Shown one piece after another: positions 9,553 through 17,531 of a DNA stretch of 64,000 bases. Where the stretch lies: NCBI RefSeq assembly GCF_014203025.1, contig NZ_JACHID010000006.1:1-64000 (forward strand), read 5' to 3'. Position numbers and translations under genes: made by a program. This DNA comes from Desulfurispira natronophila (GTDB lineage Bacteria; Chrysiogenota; Chrysiogenetes; Chrysiogenales; Chrysiogenaceae). The notes beneath the pieces were generated by a model. That model was not told where the DNA came from, ran no database searches, and worked only from the letters and a program-made list of their open reading frames with translations. Numbering within the stretch: position 1 is the first letter of the stretch; each line of letters starts with the position of its first letter.

Positions 9553-9932
9553 GTGCTTTTGACCCTCTCTTGGTGAGTTGACTCTACTCTACCAAAACCT
9601 GGTGTGAAAATCACAGGAAAAGACAAGGGCCGCCAATCTTGCCGCCTGGCAAATCGCGGGCGAGAATCCGCCACGCCTAAAGCCCATGTCTCCTTTCAAA
9701 AAATGGATTGCTTCAGGCAGGGACCAAGAGAGAGCCCTCTTAGGCTATAACAAACCATCATGCCTGAAGCTACCAGTTATCCTGTAAAGTAGCGGTAGCA
9801 AACGACATCCCCTTCCGGAGTCTATCGACAGTGGCTTGATAGCTTGAATTAATCCGAAAGCCAGCACGCCAACTAAGGCTTTCAGTTTATTGCCGCCCAC
9901 GCCACTTCGAATCAAGCCCGTGCCCCGCATAT
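9553..9932. other. 380-bp gene-free region
   Basis: Lies between the DUF1015 and thioesterase genes, both minus strand. It contains a perfect 10-bp inverted repeat (GCTTCAGGCA at 9710-9719 with TGCCTGAAGC at 9761-9770) around a 41-base spacer. A 61-codon open frame at 9745-9930 has no recognisable features. Nothing else is seen. Confidence 0.5.
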
Positions 9933-10334
9933 TTAACTGGTCAAAACCCCATTCACCTCGGCAAACGCCCTGGGACGACCCCGCCGATCAAGTGAGGCCA
10001 CGTAAATAGCTGCCTCAACAGACAAGCACCCGTCACTGCTGCGGGTGATAACCTGCCGAAAGAGGTAGCGAATCTTTGAGAGCGCCTCCAGGCTGGTTTC
10101 GACTACAAAATCATCTCCGCTGCGCAGCGAGGAGCGATAATCCACCTCTGCCCGAACCATGACCAGGTTGATTCCCTGCTGAGCCAGCTGCACCACATCC
10201 AGCCCCAACTGACGAACAAATTCATGCCGGGCGTGTTCCAGGTAGTTAAGATAGACGGCGTTGTTTACAATACCCTGAAAGTCGCACTCATAGTCCCGCA
10301 CCTCCAGGCTAAGCGTTGCAGTAAAAATTGCCAT
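9933..10334 (-). CDS. Acyl-CoA thioesterase, YbgC/FadM-like (4HBT hotdog fold)
   Basis: 133 residues, the normal size of a single hotdog domain. The Y-E-C-D-F-Q-G-I-V-N-N-A-V-Y-L-N-Y-L-E-H-A-R segment near residues 14-35 is the 4HBT active-site helix, with Asp at the catalytic position. Family members hydrolyse short- or medium-chain acyl-CoA thioesters. The ATG has a strong AGGAG site 6 bases upstream. It is transcribed divergently from the lipoprotein gene at 10470, so 10335-10469 must hold promoters for both. YbgC and FadM cannot be told apart here. Confidence 0.85.
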   Translation of the reverse strand: MAIFTATLSLEVRDYECDFQGIVNNAVYLNYLEHARHEFVRQLGLDVVQLAQQGINLVMVRAEVDYRSSLRSGDDFVVETSLEALSKIRYLFRQVITRSSDGCLSVEAAIYVASLDRRGRPRAFAEVNGVLTS

Positions 10335-10469
10335 GGGAGCTCCTTATTTTGCTTGCTCAATGCTTGCACAAGACCATATATCATGAGTAGGGAAGAAAGG
10401 GCACAGCTGACTTTGCCAAAGTGCCTGCCACCTCCCGCTCATCACTTTTCACTTTGACTGGAGGTATGT

Positions 10470-10784
10470 ATGACGTTACGCACACTCTTAGCCGTGACAA
10501 CTCTGGCCCTGCTTCTGGCTGGCTGCGCTACTGTTGGCAAACCCTGGCCCCAGGAGCGAGTTCAGGACATTGAAATTGGCCAGACTACCCAGGGAGAAGT
10601 TATTGAAATGTTCGGCACCCCCTGGCGTACCGGTATTGAAGACGGCTACCGCACCTGGACCTATGGGCGCTATCAGTATCGCATGATTGGGGCTTCAGCA
10701 ACATCTGATCTGGTTATTCGTTTTGGCGAAAACAACCGGGTTCGCTCCTACACCTACAACACCACCGAACCCCATCCCAAGTAA
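10470..10784 (+). CDS. Small lipoprotein with BamE/SmpA-like fold
   Basis: 104 residues. A type II signal peptide ends in the lipobox L-L-A-G-C, with Cys19 as the lipidated residue. The mature part has G-Q-T-T-Q-G-E-V-I-E-M-F-G-T-P-W-R, the G-x-T-x-x-x-V-x-x-x-[FL]-G-x-P pattern of the SmpA/OmlA (BamE) superfamily. It is shorter than or similar to BamE but no other Bam gene is nearby, so a BamE role is not claimed. A long hairpin follows the stop. Ser20 is absent and Ala follows the Cys, giving no inner-membrane retention Asp, so outer-membrane sorting is likely. Confidence 0.75.
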   Translation: MTLRTLLAVTTLALLLAGCATVGKPWPQERVQDIEIGQTTQGEVIEMFGTPWRTGIEDGYRTWTYGRYQYRMIGASATSDLVIRFGENNRVRSYTYNTTEPHPK

Positions 10785-10793
10785 GCGTTGCGC

Positions 10794-10836
10794 TGCCACA
10801 CTCTGCCACGGTCTTACCCGTGGCAGAGGTGTGGCA
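10794..10836 (+). terminator. Long hairpin after the BamE-like gene
   Basis: TGCCACA plus CTCTGCCACGG (10794-10811) pairs with CCGTGGCAGAG plus TGTGGCA (10818-10836), giving an 18-bp stem with one bulged G and a 6-base loop. It starts 10 bases after the stop codon. There is no T tract after it, so it may be a transcript-stabilising hairpin rather than a simple intrinsic terminator. Confidence 0.55.
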
Positions 10837-10898
10837 CTTACTTCGCAATTCCAACCATCCACCCGGTAAACTCCTCACCAAAAACCACTTCCCCTGCA

Positions 10899-10914
10899 TG
10901 GCACACTTCCTGCT
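10899..10914 (+). promoter_or_regulatory. Candidate sigma-54 (-24/-12) promoter for the hsp20 pair
   Basis: TGGCACACTTCCTGCT matches the sigma-54 consensus TGGCACRNNNNTTGCW at every defined position except one (C for T just before TGC), with the GG and GC dinucleotides correctly spaced. It lies about 140 bases before the first hsp20 start. A 16-base palindrome (TCGTGGT-GA-ACCACGA, 10920-10935) sits at the predicted transcription start. A sigma-54 activator gene follows the hsp20 pair. No experimental support. Confidence 0.45.
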
Positions 10915-11050
10915 TTCTTTCGTGGTGAACCACGATCAACTTGCTAACAACACCTCAAAAACCAGCAGGTAAATGAAAATTCCCAAGTGCAAAGCCGCAA
11001 ATGGGGTATTTCCAGAAGCCTGCTAAGAGACAAATGCAGGAGGAAGAACC

Positions 11051-11476
11051 ATGCGTTACTTTGACATTTTCGACGGACTGGACAATCTCATGAAGGGCTT
11101 TGGCTCCCTGACTCCCCTGAACCCCACCGAGGGACAACTGATGGGGGCCGAACACGGCTATCCCGCCCTCAACCTGTGGGAAGACAGCGACCACTTTCAT
11201 GTGGAAGTAGCTTGCCCCGGCGTAAAGAAAGAGGACATCGACATCTCGGCCAACCGCAACATGCTCACCCTTGAGCTGGAGCGCAAGGAACGCCAGGGCG
11301 AAGGCCTGGAGTACAGCCGCATTGAAAGCCGCTACGGCAAGTTCAAGCGCAACATTGCCCTCAAAGCCGATGTGGACCTGGACAGCATCAGCGCCACCTA
11401 CAACGACGGCATCCTGTCCATCGCCATCCCAAAAGCCGCCCACACCAAACCCAAGAAAATTGCCATTTCTGCCTGA
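11051..11476 (+). CDS. Small heat-shock protein, Hsp20 family (first copy)
   Basis: 141 residues with an alpha-crystallin domain from about residue 38 to the end. The usual landmarks are present: N-L-W-E-D-S-D-H-F-H-V-E-V at the start of the domain, and Y-N-D-G-I-L-S-I-A-I-P-K near the end, followed by K-P-K-K-I-A-I. ATP-independent holdase that binds unfolding proteins in the cytoplasm. A strong GGAGG site precedes the ATG. A second hsp20 gene follows after 54 bases, so they are likely co-transcribed. Confidence 0.93.
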   Translation: MRYFDIFDGLDNLMKGFGSLTPLNPTEGQLMGAEHGYPALNLWEDSDHFHVEVACPGVKKEDIDISANRNMLTLELERKERQGEGLEYSRIESRYGKFKRNIALKADVDLDSISATYNDGILSIAIPKAAHTKPKKIAISA

Positions 11477-11530
11477 GCGTTTAAGAGCTTGCTGAAGTAC
11501 TTTATTTCGGACAGACAAAGGAGGTAAAAC

Positions 11531-11914
11531 ATGAGCAATATCGAAGCCCGCAATACCGAACGAGAACTGGAGCAGACCCAGGCCCGGGAGATGGATACGA
11601 CTATTACCCCATACGTGGATGTGCTGGAGTACCAGGACGCCCTGCATCTCATTTTTCAACTCCCCGGCCAGACCCGGGACAAGCTGGATATCAACTGTGA
11701 AGGTGACGTACTCTCCGTTACCAGCCACAGCGCTGCCGAATCACAACGGGACTACAGCCACAAGGAATTTGCCCAGCGCAACTACGCTCGCCAGTTTCGC
11801 GTCAGCCGCAAGTACGACCTGGGACAAGTACAGGCCACCTATGAAAACGGCGAGCTGGAGCTGCGCATACCCAAGTCGGAAGAAGAGAAACCCCGCAAGA
11901 TCACCATCCAATAA
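11531..11914 (+). CDS. Small heat-shock protein, Hsp20 family (second copy)
   Basis: 127 residues, a second alpha-crystallin protein. The N-terminal arm (about 25 residues) is Glu/Arg-rich and unlike that of the first copy. The domain carries T-P-Y-V-D-V-L-E-Y-Q-D-A at its start and Y-E-N-G-E-L-E-L-R-I-P-K near its end, then P-R-K-I-T-I-Q. The two copies are clearly diverged, so they may form mixed oligomers or bind different clients. A near-perfect AAAGGAGGT ribosome-binding site precedes the ATG, and an intrinsic terminator lies 9 bases past the stop codon. Confidence 0.93.
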   Translation: MSNIEARNTERELEQTQAREMDTTITPYVDVLEYQDALHLIFQLPGQTRDKLDINCEGDVLSVTSHSAAESQRDYSHKEFAQRNYARQFRVSRKYDLGQVQATYENGELELRIPKSEEEKPRKITIQ

Positions 11915-11922
11915 CCCCACAC

Positions 11923-11946
11923 ACCCGGCACCAGCCGGGTTTTTTT
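11923..11946 (+). terminator. Intrinsic terminator of the hsp20 operon
   Basis: ACCCGGC (11923-11929), loop ACCA, GCCGGGT (11934-11940), then six T bases (11941-11946). A textbook rho-independent terminator 9 bases after the second hsp20 stop. It separates the hsp20 transcript from the NtrC-type gene. Confidence 0.9.
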
Positions 11947-12051
11947 ATGCCACAAACTCTGGGAAGCCCCACCCACTCCACAGGCGCAAATACCAGCCGC
12001 GCCACATGCACCGGCTGGCAAACCAGCCAATGCTGTGCTACCATTACAAGT

Positions 12052-12148
12052 TACTGAAAAACCCCGTCTGCAGTGTTGCGCGCTCTGCACACACTTGCAC
12101 CGGAGAACTTTTCATTTGCCTGTGACAAAGAGTATTTCAGCAAGCTGC
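12052..12148 (+). repeat. Dispersed intergenic repeat, copy A
   Basis: About 97 bp beginning ACTGAAAAACCCCGTCTGC and ending GTATTTCAGCAAGCTGCAA. It lines up over its whole length with copy B (26202-26312) and at both ends with copy C (28531-28685). The ends are imperfect inverted repeats of each other (TGAAAAAC against the reverse of GTATTTCA). It ends 22 bases before the NtrC-type start codon, so any promoter of that gene must lie in or upstream of it. Confidence 0.6.
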
Positions 12149-12169
12149 AACTGCAATGGAGATCTAAGC

Positions 12170-13639
12170 ATGGCATCGGCATCAACCACCCCTAAAAAAG
12201 TCCTGGTCATTGACGATGAAGACCATATGCGCCTGGCCCTGCGGGAAACCCTGAGCCGAGCCGGCTACGACGTGGTCACCGCCTTTGATGGCGCCAACGG
12301 CCTCAATAAGCTCACCGCCGACAGCTTTGACGCCGTCATCACCGACTTGCGCATGCCAGTCATGGGCGGCATGGAGTTTCTGACCAAAGCCCAGGCAGCC
12401 AAGCCAACAATACCCATCGTCCTCATGACCGCCTACGCCACCGTCAACACCGCTGTGGATGCCATGAAGGCCGGCGCCTTTGACTACATTATGAAGCCCT
12501 TTTCGCCGGAAGTCATCGAGTCCACTCTGGAGCGCATTTTCCAGTATCAGTCTGCTGCCGTCAGTCAACCGGCTGCCACCAGCTCTGAAGAAACCGCAAA
12601 AAACGCTCTCCACGACAAATCCCCCGCCATCATCACCAAAAATCAGCGGATGCAGGACCTCATCAATCTGGCCACCGACGTGGCCAGCTCTTCAGCCAAT
12701 GTGCTGGTCAATGGTGAGTCCGGCACTGGCAAAGAGCTCTTTGCCCGCCTGATCCACTACGGAGGCGACCGCCGCAACAAGAACTTTGTGGCCGTCAACT
12801 GTGCGGCCCTGCCGGACAACCTGCTGGAGAGTGAGCTCTTTGGTTATGAGAAGGGCGCTTTTACCGGCGCTGCCTCCCGCAAAATCGGCAAATTTGAGCT
12901 GGCCGATGGCGGCACCCTTTTGCTGGACGAAATAACCGAAATGCCAGTGCATCTCCAGGCCAAACTCCTGCGCGTACTGCAGGAGGGAGAAGTGGATCGC
13001 CTGGGAGGCTCGCGACCCATAGAGGTGGATGTGCGCATCGTGGCCACCACCAATCGGGACATGCAGGAGAGCATCCGCGAAAAAGAGTTTCGCGAAGACC
13101 TCTTCTACCGCCTCAACGTCATCCCCCTGCCCATCCCCCCTTTGCGACGGCGCAAAGAGGACATCCCCATGCTGGTGGAGCACTTCATCGCCAAGTACAA
13201 CCGCAAGAACCGCAAAAACGTCAGTGGCGTCACCCGCGAAGGTATGGATGCCCTCATGGCCCACGAGTGGCATGGCAATGTGCGCGAGCTGGAAAATATT
13301 ATCGAACGCGCCGTGGTCATCTGCCGCAGCGAAACCCTCACCCCCGGCAACCTCTTTTTGCACGGCACCCTGCTTGATAATCCCGCACCCCAGGCCAGTC
13401 AAAGCCCAGTGACAAGCGATGCGACAGCGCCCTCAGCAACAGAAGGTGAAAGTCCGGAAAATTCCGTCTTTGTGGAAGTGGGAACCAGTGTGCACGAAAT
13501 GGAAAAGCGCCTGATACTGCAGACGCTGGAAAAGTGCAGCGGCAACCGCAAACAGGCCGCCGAAATGCTGGGAATCACCAGCCGCACTCTGTTGAACAAG
13601 ATCAAGGAGTACCGGGAGCTGGGGATACATATCGAGTAA
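12170..13639 (+). CDS. Sigma-54-dependent response regulator, NtrC/AtoC type
   Basis: 489 residues from the ATG at 12170 (GGAG site); an in-frame extension back to 12035 runs through a repeat and is rejected. Domains: receiver (residues 9-125, phospho-acceptor Asp59 in I-T-D-L-R-M-P), AAA+ sigma-54 interaction domain (Walker A G-E-S-G-T-G-K about 182-188, G-A-F-T-G-A loop about 229-234), and a Fis-type helix-turn-helix at the C-terminus (R-K-Q-A-A-E-M-L-G-I-T). It activates sigma-54 promoters when phosphorylated. No kinase gene is adjacent, so it is an orphan regulator; the nearby hsp20 genes with a sigma-54-like promoter are a possible target. Confidence 0.93.
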   Translation: MASASTTPKKVLVIDDEDHMRLALRETLSRAGYDVVTAFDGANGLNKLTADSFDAVITDLRMPVMGGMEFLTKAQAAKPTIPIVLMTAYATVNTAVDAMKAGAFDYIMKPFSPEVIESTLERIFQYQSAAVSQPAATSSEETAKNALHDKSPAIITKNQRMQDLINLATDVASSSANVLVNGESGTGKELFARLIHYGGDRRNKNFVAVNCAALPDNLLESELFGYEKGAFTGAASRKIGKFELADGGTLLLDEITEMPVHLQAKLLRVLQEGEVDRLGGSRPIEVDVRIVATTNRDMQESIREKEFREDLFYRLNVIPLPIPPLRRRKEDIPMLVEHFIAKYNRKNRKNVSGVTREGMDALMAHEWHGNVRELENIIERAVVICRSETLTPGNLFLHGTLLDNPAPQASQSPVTSDATAPSATEGESPENSVFVEVGTSVHEMEKRLILQTLEKCSGNRKQAAEMLGITSRTLLNKIKEYRELGIHIE

Positions 13640-13661
13640 GGCGAAAAAAGATAACTCCCCT

Positions 13662-13720
13662 CGCCCGCTCGCTGCGCTCACTCGGGATGCGGCGCAGAGA
13701 AACAGCTAAATCAAAACAGG
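13662..13720 (+). repeat. 59-bp direct repeat, left copy
   Basis: Aligns without gaps to 15598-15656 with about ten mismatches. A 29-base core is identical (13676-13704 and 15612-15640; it begins GCTCACTCGGGATGCGG). The two copies flank the orphan lipoprotein gene and are in the same orientation. Confidence 0.75.
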
Positions 13721-13744
13721 AAGTACTGCAAAATCTCTACTAAT

Positions 13745-13780
13745 AGAGGGCGTGCTGCTGATAAAAGCAGCACGCCCTCT
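13745..13780. terminator. 15-bp perfect hairpin between convergent genes
   Basis: AGAGGGCGTGCTGCT (13745-13759) pairs perfectly with AGCAGCACGCCCTCT (13766-13780) around a 6-base loop. It lies between the stop codons of the NtrC-type gene (plus) and the lipoprotein gene (minus), the expected place for a bidirectional terminator. Neither side has a real T tract. Confidence 0.6.
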
Positions 13781-13793
13781 ATGTTTCAGTAAA

Positions 13794-15386
13794 CTACCAG
13801 TTATAGCTACCAAAGGTGCGGGTAAAACCCAGCCACTCCTCAATGAGGTCTTTATCTTGATCAGATAGCCCAGGGATATACCCATCTTGTTTACCATCGT
13901 GATACTCTATGACCATAGATCCACCATCCTCCCTCCAAGCGCCAAAGCGCAACTGATCTTTGACGTCACCCCAAGATGCATTACTACCCAAAACAGATGC
14001 TCGAGCTCCATAATGCTCAACGAAGTACATGCCAACACCAACACTGCCACTTTCGCTAATGGCTGGAACATTGTGCTCAGAGTTTTCGCAGTTCGTAATA
14101 GAGAAGTGGAAGTCAAATTCACCTTGTCCTGTTAACCCCAGTACTGGTCGATCACGGGAGCCACCTGCAGCAACTCGCCAAGTATCAACTATATTGGGCC
14201 TTACAGTGAACTTAAAATCCTCCTTGAGTGTCAGCAGACAACTCGAATCCACATCAGCAATTCCCCATAAATCAATATATTCTCCAGTAAACTCGTACAG
14301 TTCTTCTGAGAGAAAGTGGAGTTCTTGCCAAAGATCATCATTGTCCTCAGCGTTCAATTCAGCAAAACTAATGCTAACATCCACCCCATCACCCTCTGGT
14401 CGAAGCGTGTAGCTTCTTCCAATAACCATGTTCATTGGAAGAAGGAACTCTCCATCAGAGTCATCTATACTGAGGTATTGCACACCATCACGCATGATAA
14501 CGTCATATGTTGTTATCCATCGATCAAGGCCATTCACCTCAGCAGGGCTTGCCAACTCATTCTTATCATTGTACCAGTTTCCATCAAAAAAGCCGTAATC
14601 ATATGGGCAATGTTCTCGCCCTTCGCTATCAATATTGCAGTCTTTTACGAAGTATTCTGATTCTCGTTGCACCCTGCTGCCATCAGCATCGCGCATATTG
14701 ACTGAGAAAAGACGCTCCTCCTCATGCCATTCACTGTCAGTAAACCGGTCGTAGCTGATTGACCAAGTATTGCTGTTACCTATGAAGTTCAATAACGAGA
14801 CAGTTTTTAGCTCTGCCGTTGGCTGGTTAGCAACAACTTCGCCGGTATCTTCGTCCACAGCAAACTTCTCTTCTTCATCATCGCGCACCTCTATCGCAGG
14901 TGAATCCGCTGCGGCTGTTGCCGTAACTTTTTTTTCATCAGGATTAACTTCAAGGTTCACCCTGTACGAGCTCTCCGTTAAACTCAGTGTGCCTGTCCCG
15001 GTAACACCTCTAAGTACACCCAAAAGCGAAAAGCCACGATCCATGATGTAAATGGTGTATGTTTGCCCCCGAGTCAGGCCATCATCACCTTTAAAATCAT
15101 AGTTACCTTCTGCATCCGTTCCCACGGTAATCAGCCCGCCATCAACATCAAGAGCAGCGACAAAACCGTTAAATCCTCCACTGGCAGATATAAAGCCAGC
15201 GCCACCGCCAGCTCCGCTAGTTGAAACAAGACCACTTAATTGAACCGTGTCCCTCGGTGTGGCTTCATCGCCATTGCCTCCACTACCGCTTCCACTGCTG
15301 CTTCCTCCGCAACCAAAGACCGCCAGGGCGGATACCACCAAAAAAAGCACCACCAGGGTGCGCTTGATAAGAGCTGTTGTGTCCAT
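13794..15386 (-). CDS. Large secreted lipoprotein of unknown function
   Basis: 530 residues. A signal peptide ends in V-F-G-C (Cys26), an acceptable but not ideal lipobox, followed by a Gly/Ser-rich linker typical of surface lipoproteins. Residues about 50-130 (G-F-V-A-A-L-D-V-D-G-G...D-A-E-G-N-Y-D-F-K-G-D-D-G-L) resemble a carboxypeptidase-regulatory-like beta-sandwich. The remainder is rich in Asp, aromatic residues and beta-strand-like segments and is not recognised. The gene is visibly more A+T-rich than its neighbours, stands alone, and lies between 59-bp direct repeats, which suggests acquisition. Confidence 0.7.
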   Translation of the reverse strand: MDTTALIKRTLVVLFLVVSALAVFGCGGSSSGSGSGGNGDEATPRDTVQLSGLVSTSGAGGGAGFISASGGFNGFVAALDVDGGLITVGTDAEGNYDFKGDDGLTRGQTYTIYIMDRGFSLLGVLRGVTGTGTLSLTESSYRVNLEVNPDEKKVTATAAADSPAIEVRDDEEEKFAVDEDTGEVVANQPTAELKTVSLLNFIGNSNTWSISYDRFTDSEWHEEERLFSVNMRDADGSRVQRESEYFVKDCNIDSEGREHCPYDYGFFDGNWYNDKNELASPAEVNGLDRWITTYDVIMRDGVQYLSIDDSDGEFLLPMNMVIGRSYTLRPEGDGVDVSISFAELNAEDNDDLWQELHFLSEELYEFTGEYIDLWGIADVDSSCLLTLKEDFKFTVRPNIVDTWRVAAGGSRDRPVLGLTGQGEFDFHFSITNCENSEHNVPAISESGSVGVGMYFVEHYGARASVLGSNASWGDVKDQLRFGAWREDGGSMVIEYHDGKQDGYIPGLSDQDKDLIEEWLGFTRTFGSYNW

Positions 15387-15597
15387 GACCTATCTCCTGT
15401 CATTCCTCAGTAACATTTTTGCCAAGCGTTATTGCCAACGACTACTCAATGGTAGTATCAGAATATCAAGGGGAATTGTCCAGAGGAAAAGTCACAGTCT
15501 GCAAAAATCACAGGAGTGGCCCTGGCGCATTGCTGCTGCTTATTGAAATTGACTGCCTTTCGCGAAAAGCATAAGAGTAGCCCTGATAAAAAATTCA

Positions 15598-15656
15598 CAC
15601 CCGTTCGCTTTGCTCACTCGGGATGCGGCGCAGAGAAACAACCAAAGCTAAACAGG
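15598..15656 (+). repeat. 59-bp direct repeat, right copy
   Basis: Second copy of the repeat at 13662-13720, 1936 bases downstream in the same orientation. The identical core is 15612-15640. It lies just beyond the 3' end of the coiled-coil protein gene and upstream of the lipoprotein gene. The whole 15387-15678 gap otherwise holds only presumed promoter DNA for the lipoprotein gene. Confidence 0.75.
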
Positions 15657-15678
15657 CATGAAAAGGTATGGGGGCGCC

Positions 15679-16020
15679 TCAATACCCTCCCCGCCTGGGA
15701 TTCAACTTTTTCACCCGCTGCTGAAAGGAGCCTTCCAGGGTGGTATACTGCTCTTCAGACATGATGCCGCGGCACAGCTCCAGCAGGATCTCTTGTTCTC
15801 GCTTGAATCGCTCGACTCGCTCCTCCTGTTTGGAGAAGTCCATATCCACCTGCTGACTCAGCTTGTTGGCGTACTCTACAGCTTCATTGCGTTCAGCTAC
15901 GTAACGGTTGCGGTCGTTGCGATACTCGGTAATTTTCTTGTCCTTGATATAGACAATAAAAACGGTGAACGTCAGCATCAATACAAAAAGGATATAGCCA
16001 CCCAGCTCAAAAAGTCCCAT
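15679..16020 (-). CDS. Small membrane-anchored coiled-coil protein
   Basis: 113 residues from the ATG at 16020, which has a GAGGAG site; a longer frame to 16086 lacks support. One N-terminal membrane segment (about residues 5-26), then a Lys/Arg-rich boundary, then a long charged helical region (R-N-R-Y-V-A-E-R-N-E-A-V-E-Y-A) likely to form a coiled coil facing the cytoplasm. The last 30 residues (G-I-M-S-E-E-Q-Y-T-T-L-E) resemble the short SHOCT-like C-terminal helices seen in small membrane proteins, but this is uncertain. Function unknown. Confidence 0.6.
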   Translation of the reverse strand: MGLFELGGYILFVLMLTFTVFIVYIKDKKITEYRNDRNRYVAERNEAVEYANKLSQQVDMDFSKQEERVERFKREQEILLELCRGIMSEEQYTTLEGSFQQRVKKLNPRRGGY

Positions 16021-16130
16021 GATCTCGCTCCTCTGCAGGCAAGATGTTTTAGATATCGCTCCGGCACTTTGGGTTACCGACAACAATCAGTCTCTGCAAA
16101 AATATCACATGTGCCGCTCAAGGGAGAGTC

Positions 16131-17531
16131 TCAGGCGAAATCGAGCTCCCAGCGCGCCTGCTCCCGGTCTATTTTGTAGGCCAGATCCCGCAGGGCGGTG
16201 CGCAGGCCTTCCTCCACGACGGGATGGTAGAAGGGAAGCTTTAGCATATCAAATACGCTCAGGTTCAGTTGTATGGCCCAGGCCAGCTCGTGGGCCATAT
16301 GCTCGCCACCGGGGCCCATGAGTTCTGCCCCCAACAGTTTTCCACTGGAAGCCTCGCCGTAGACGCGCAGCAGCCCCCGATTGCGACCCATAACCAGGGA
16401 GCGCCCCTGCCCTTCAAAGGAGACTTCACCAATGGCAAAGGAGGTCCCTTGCCCTTCCAACTGGCGATAGCTCTGGCCCACCTGGGCAATATTGGGGTCG
16501 GTAAAGACAACGGCCAGAGGGGTCTTGCGCTGAAACGGCCGCACGGGATTGACGGCATTGTATCCGGCAATGCGTCCCTCGTCAGAGGCCTCGTGGAGTA
16601 CTGGCAAGTCACCGGTAACATCACCACCGATAAAGATGGGAAGGTCACCCACCTGCATAGTTTGAGGGTCAAACTGGGGAATGCCCTTTTCGTCCAGCGG
16701 CACGCCAATTTTTTCCAGTCCCAAATCTTCCACGTTGGGGGTGCGACCCTGAGCCGCCAAAATGGCGCCCACTTCCAGCGTCTGGTCCTTCCAGTGCAGG
16801 CGGGCCTTGCGCTCATTGGGCACGGCTTCTATGCGAATATTTGGGTCAAAGTGCACCTCCATCTCATGGCGAAACTGCTTGACGGCGTAGTCGTTGAGAT
16901 CGCTGTCAGTAATTCCGGCTATACGCCCGGAGCGGCCAAAAGCGGTAACCTGCACTCCCATTCTGGCCAAGGCCTGCCCCAGCTCAAGGCCGATGACCCC
17001 AACTCCCAGCACGGCCATGGAGGCGGGAAAGTGATCCTGCTCAAAAATGGTATCGCTGGTATAAACAGGGACTGGCAGCGATTCAAGCTCAGGAGGAACT
17101 ATGGGACGCGAGCCGGTGGCGATAATTACTTTATCCGCCCGAATGGTCTGACCATCGACATCCAGCACACCAGGCTCCAGAAAGCGGGCCCGTCCCTTGA
17201 GGTAGCGATCCCCCGCCTTGGTGACGGTCCCACCCATTACGGCCCGCACAAAGCGATCCCGCAGCTGGCGCACGTGGGTCATGGCCTGGCTCATATCCAA
17301 GCGCAGATTTTCGCCGCCACGAATGCCTTCGGTAGCCAGATATTCACCACGATGCAAGTCCTCTGCAATCTGGATCATCACCTTGGATGGCATGCAACCC
17401 ACGCGGGCACAGGTGGTTCCTCCAACACCCTGCTCGATAATAACGACATTTTCGGTAGTTCGACTGACTTCACTGAAAGCGGTAAGACCGGTGGAACCGG
17501 CTCCAATTATGGCAACGTCGACCTGACGCAT
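16131..17531 (-). CDS. Dihydrolipoyl dehydrogenase-like pyridine nucleotide-disulfide oxidoreductase
   Basis: 466 residues from the ATG at 17531 (GGAGG site). FAD-binding G-x-G-x-x-G at residues 10-15, redox-active pair Cys41/Cys46 in C-A-R-V-G-C-M-P-S-K, NAD(P)-binding G-V-G-V-I-G-L-E-L-G near 180, the second FAD motif I-F-I-G-G-D-V near 310, and a C-terminal H-P-V-V-E-E-G that supplies the catalytic His-Glu. This is the class I disulfide reductase fold. No E1/E2 or glycine-cleavage gene is nearby, so lipoamide as the substrate is not assured; other disulfides or quinones are possible. Confidence 0.8.
   Translation of the reverse strand: MRQVDVAIIGAGSTGLTAFSEVSRTTENVVIIEQGVGGTTCARVGCMPSKVMIQIAEDLHRGEYLATEGIRGGENLRLDMSQAMTHVRQLRDRFVRAVMGGTVTKAGDRYLKGRARFLEPGVLDVDGQTIRADKVIIATGSRPIVPPELESLPVPVYTSDTIFEQDHFPASMAVLGVGVIGLELGQALARMGVQVTAFGRSGRIAGITDSDLNDYAVKQFRHEMEVHFDPNIRIEAVPNERKARLHWKDQTLEVGAILAAQGRTPNVEDLGLEKIGVPLDEKGIPQFDPQTMQVGDLPIFIGGDVTGDLPVLHEASDEGRIAGYNAVNPVRPFQRKTPLAVVFTDPNIAQVGQSYRQLEGQGTSFAIGEVSFEGQGRSLVMGRNRGLLRVYGEASSGKLLGAELMGPGGEHMAHELAWAIQLNLSVFDMLKLPFYHPVVEEGLRTALRDLAYKIDREQARWELDFA

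Noticed and set aside
9745-9930. 61-codon minus-strand frame after the thioesterase gene
   Set aside because: No family features and no good start; it lies in sequence with an inverted repeat and is probably non-coding.
10831-10846. Another sigma-54-like match (TGGCACTTACTTCGCA)
   Set aside because: It lies partly in the long hairpin after the lipoprotein gene, has a weaker -12 box, and the match at 10899 is better placed.
12035-12169. 45-residue N-terminal extension of the NtrC-type regulator
   Set aside because: It translates repeat copy A, is Cys-rich and unlike any receiver N-terminus; the ATG at 12170 has a GGAG site.
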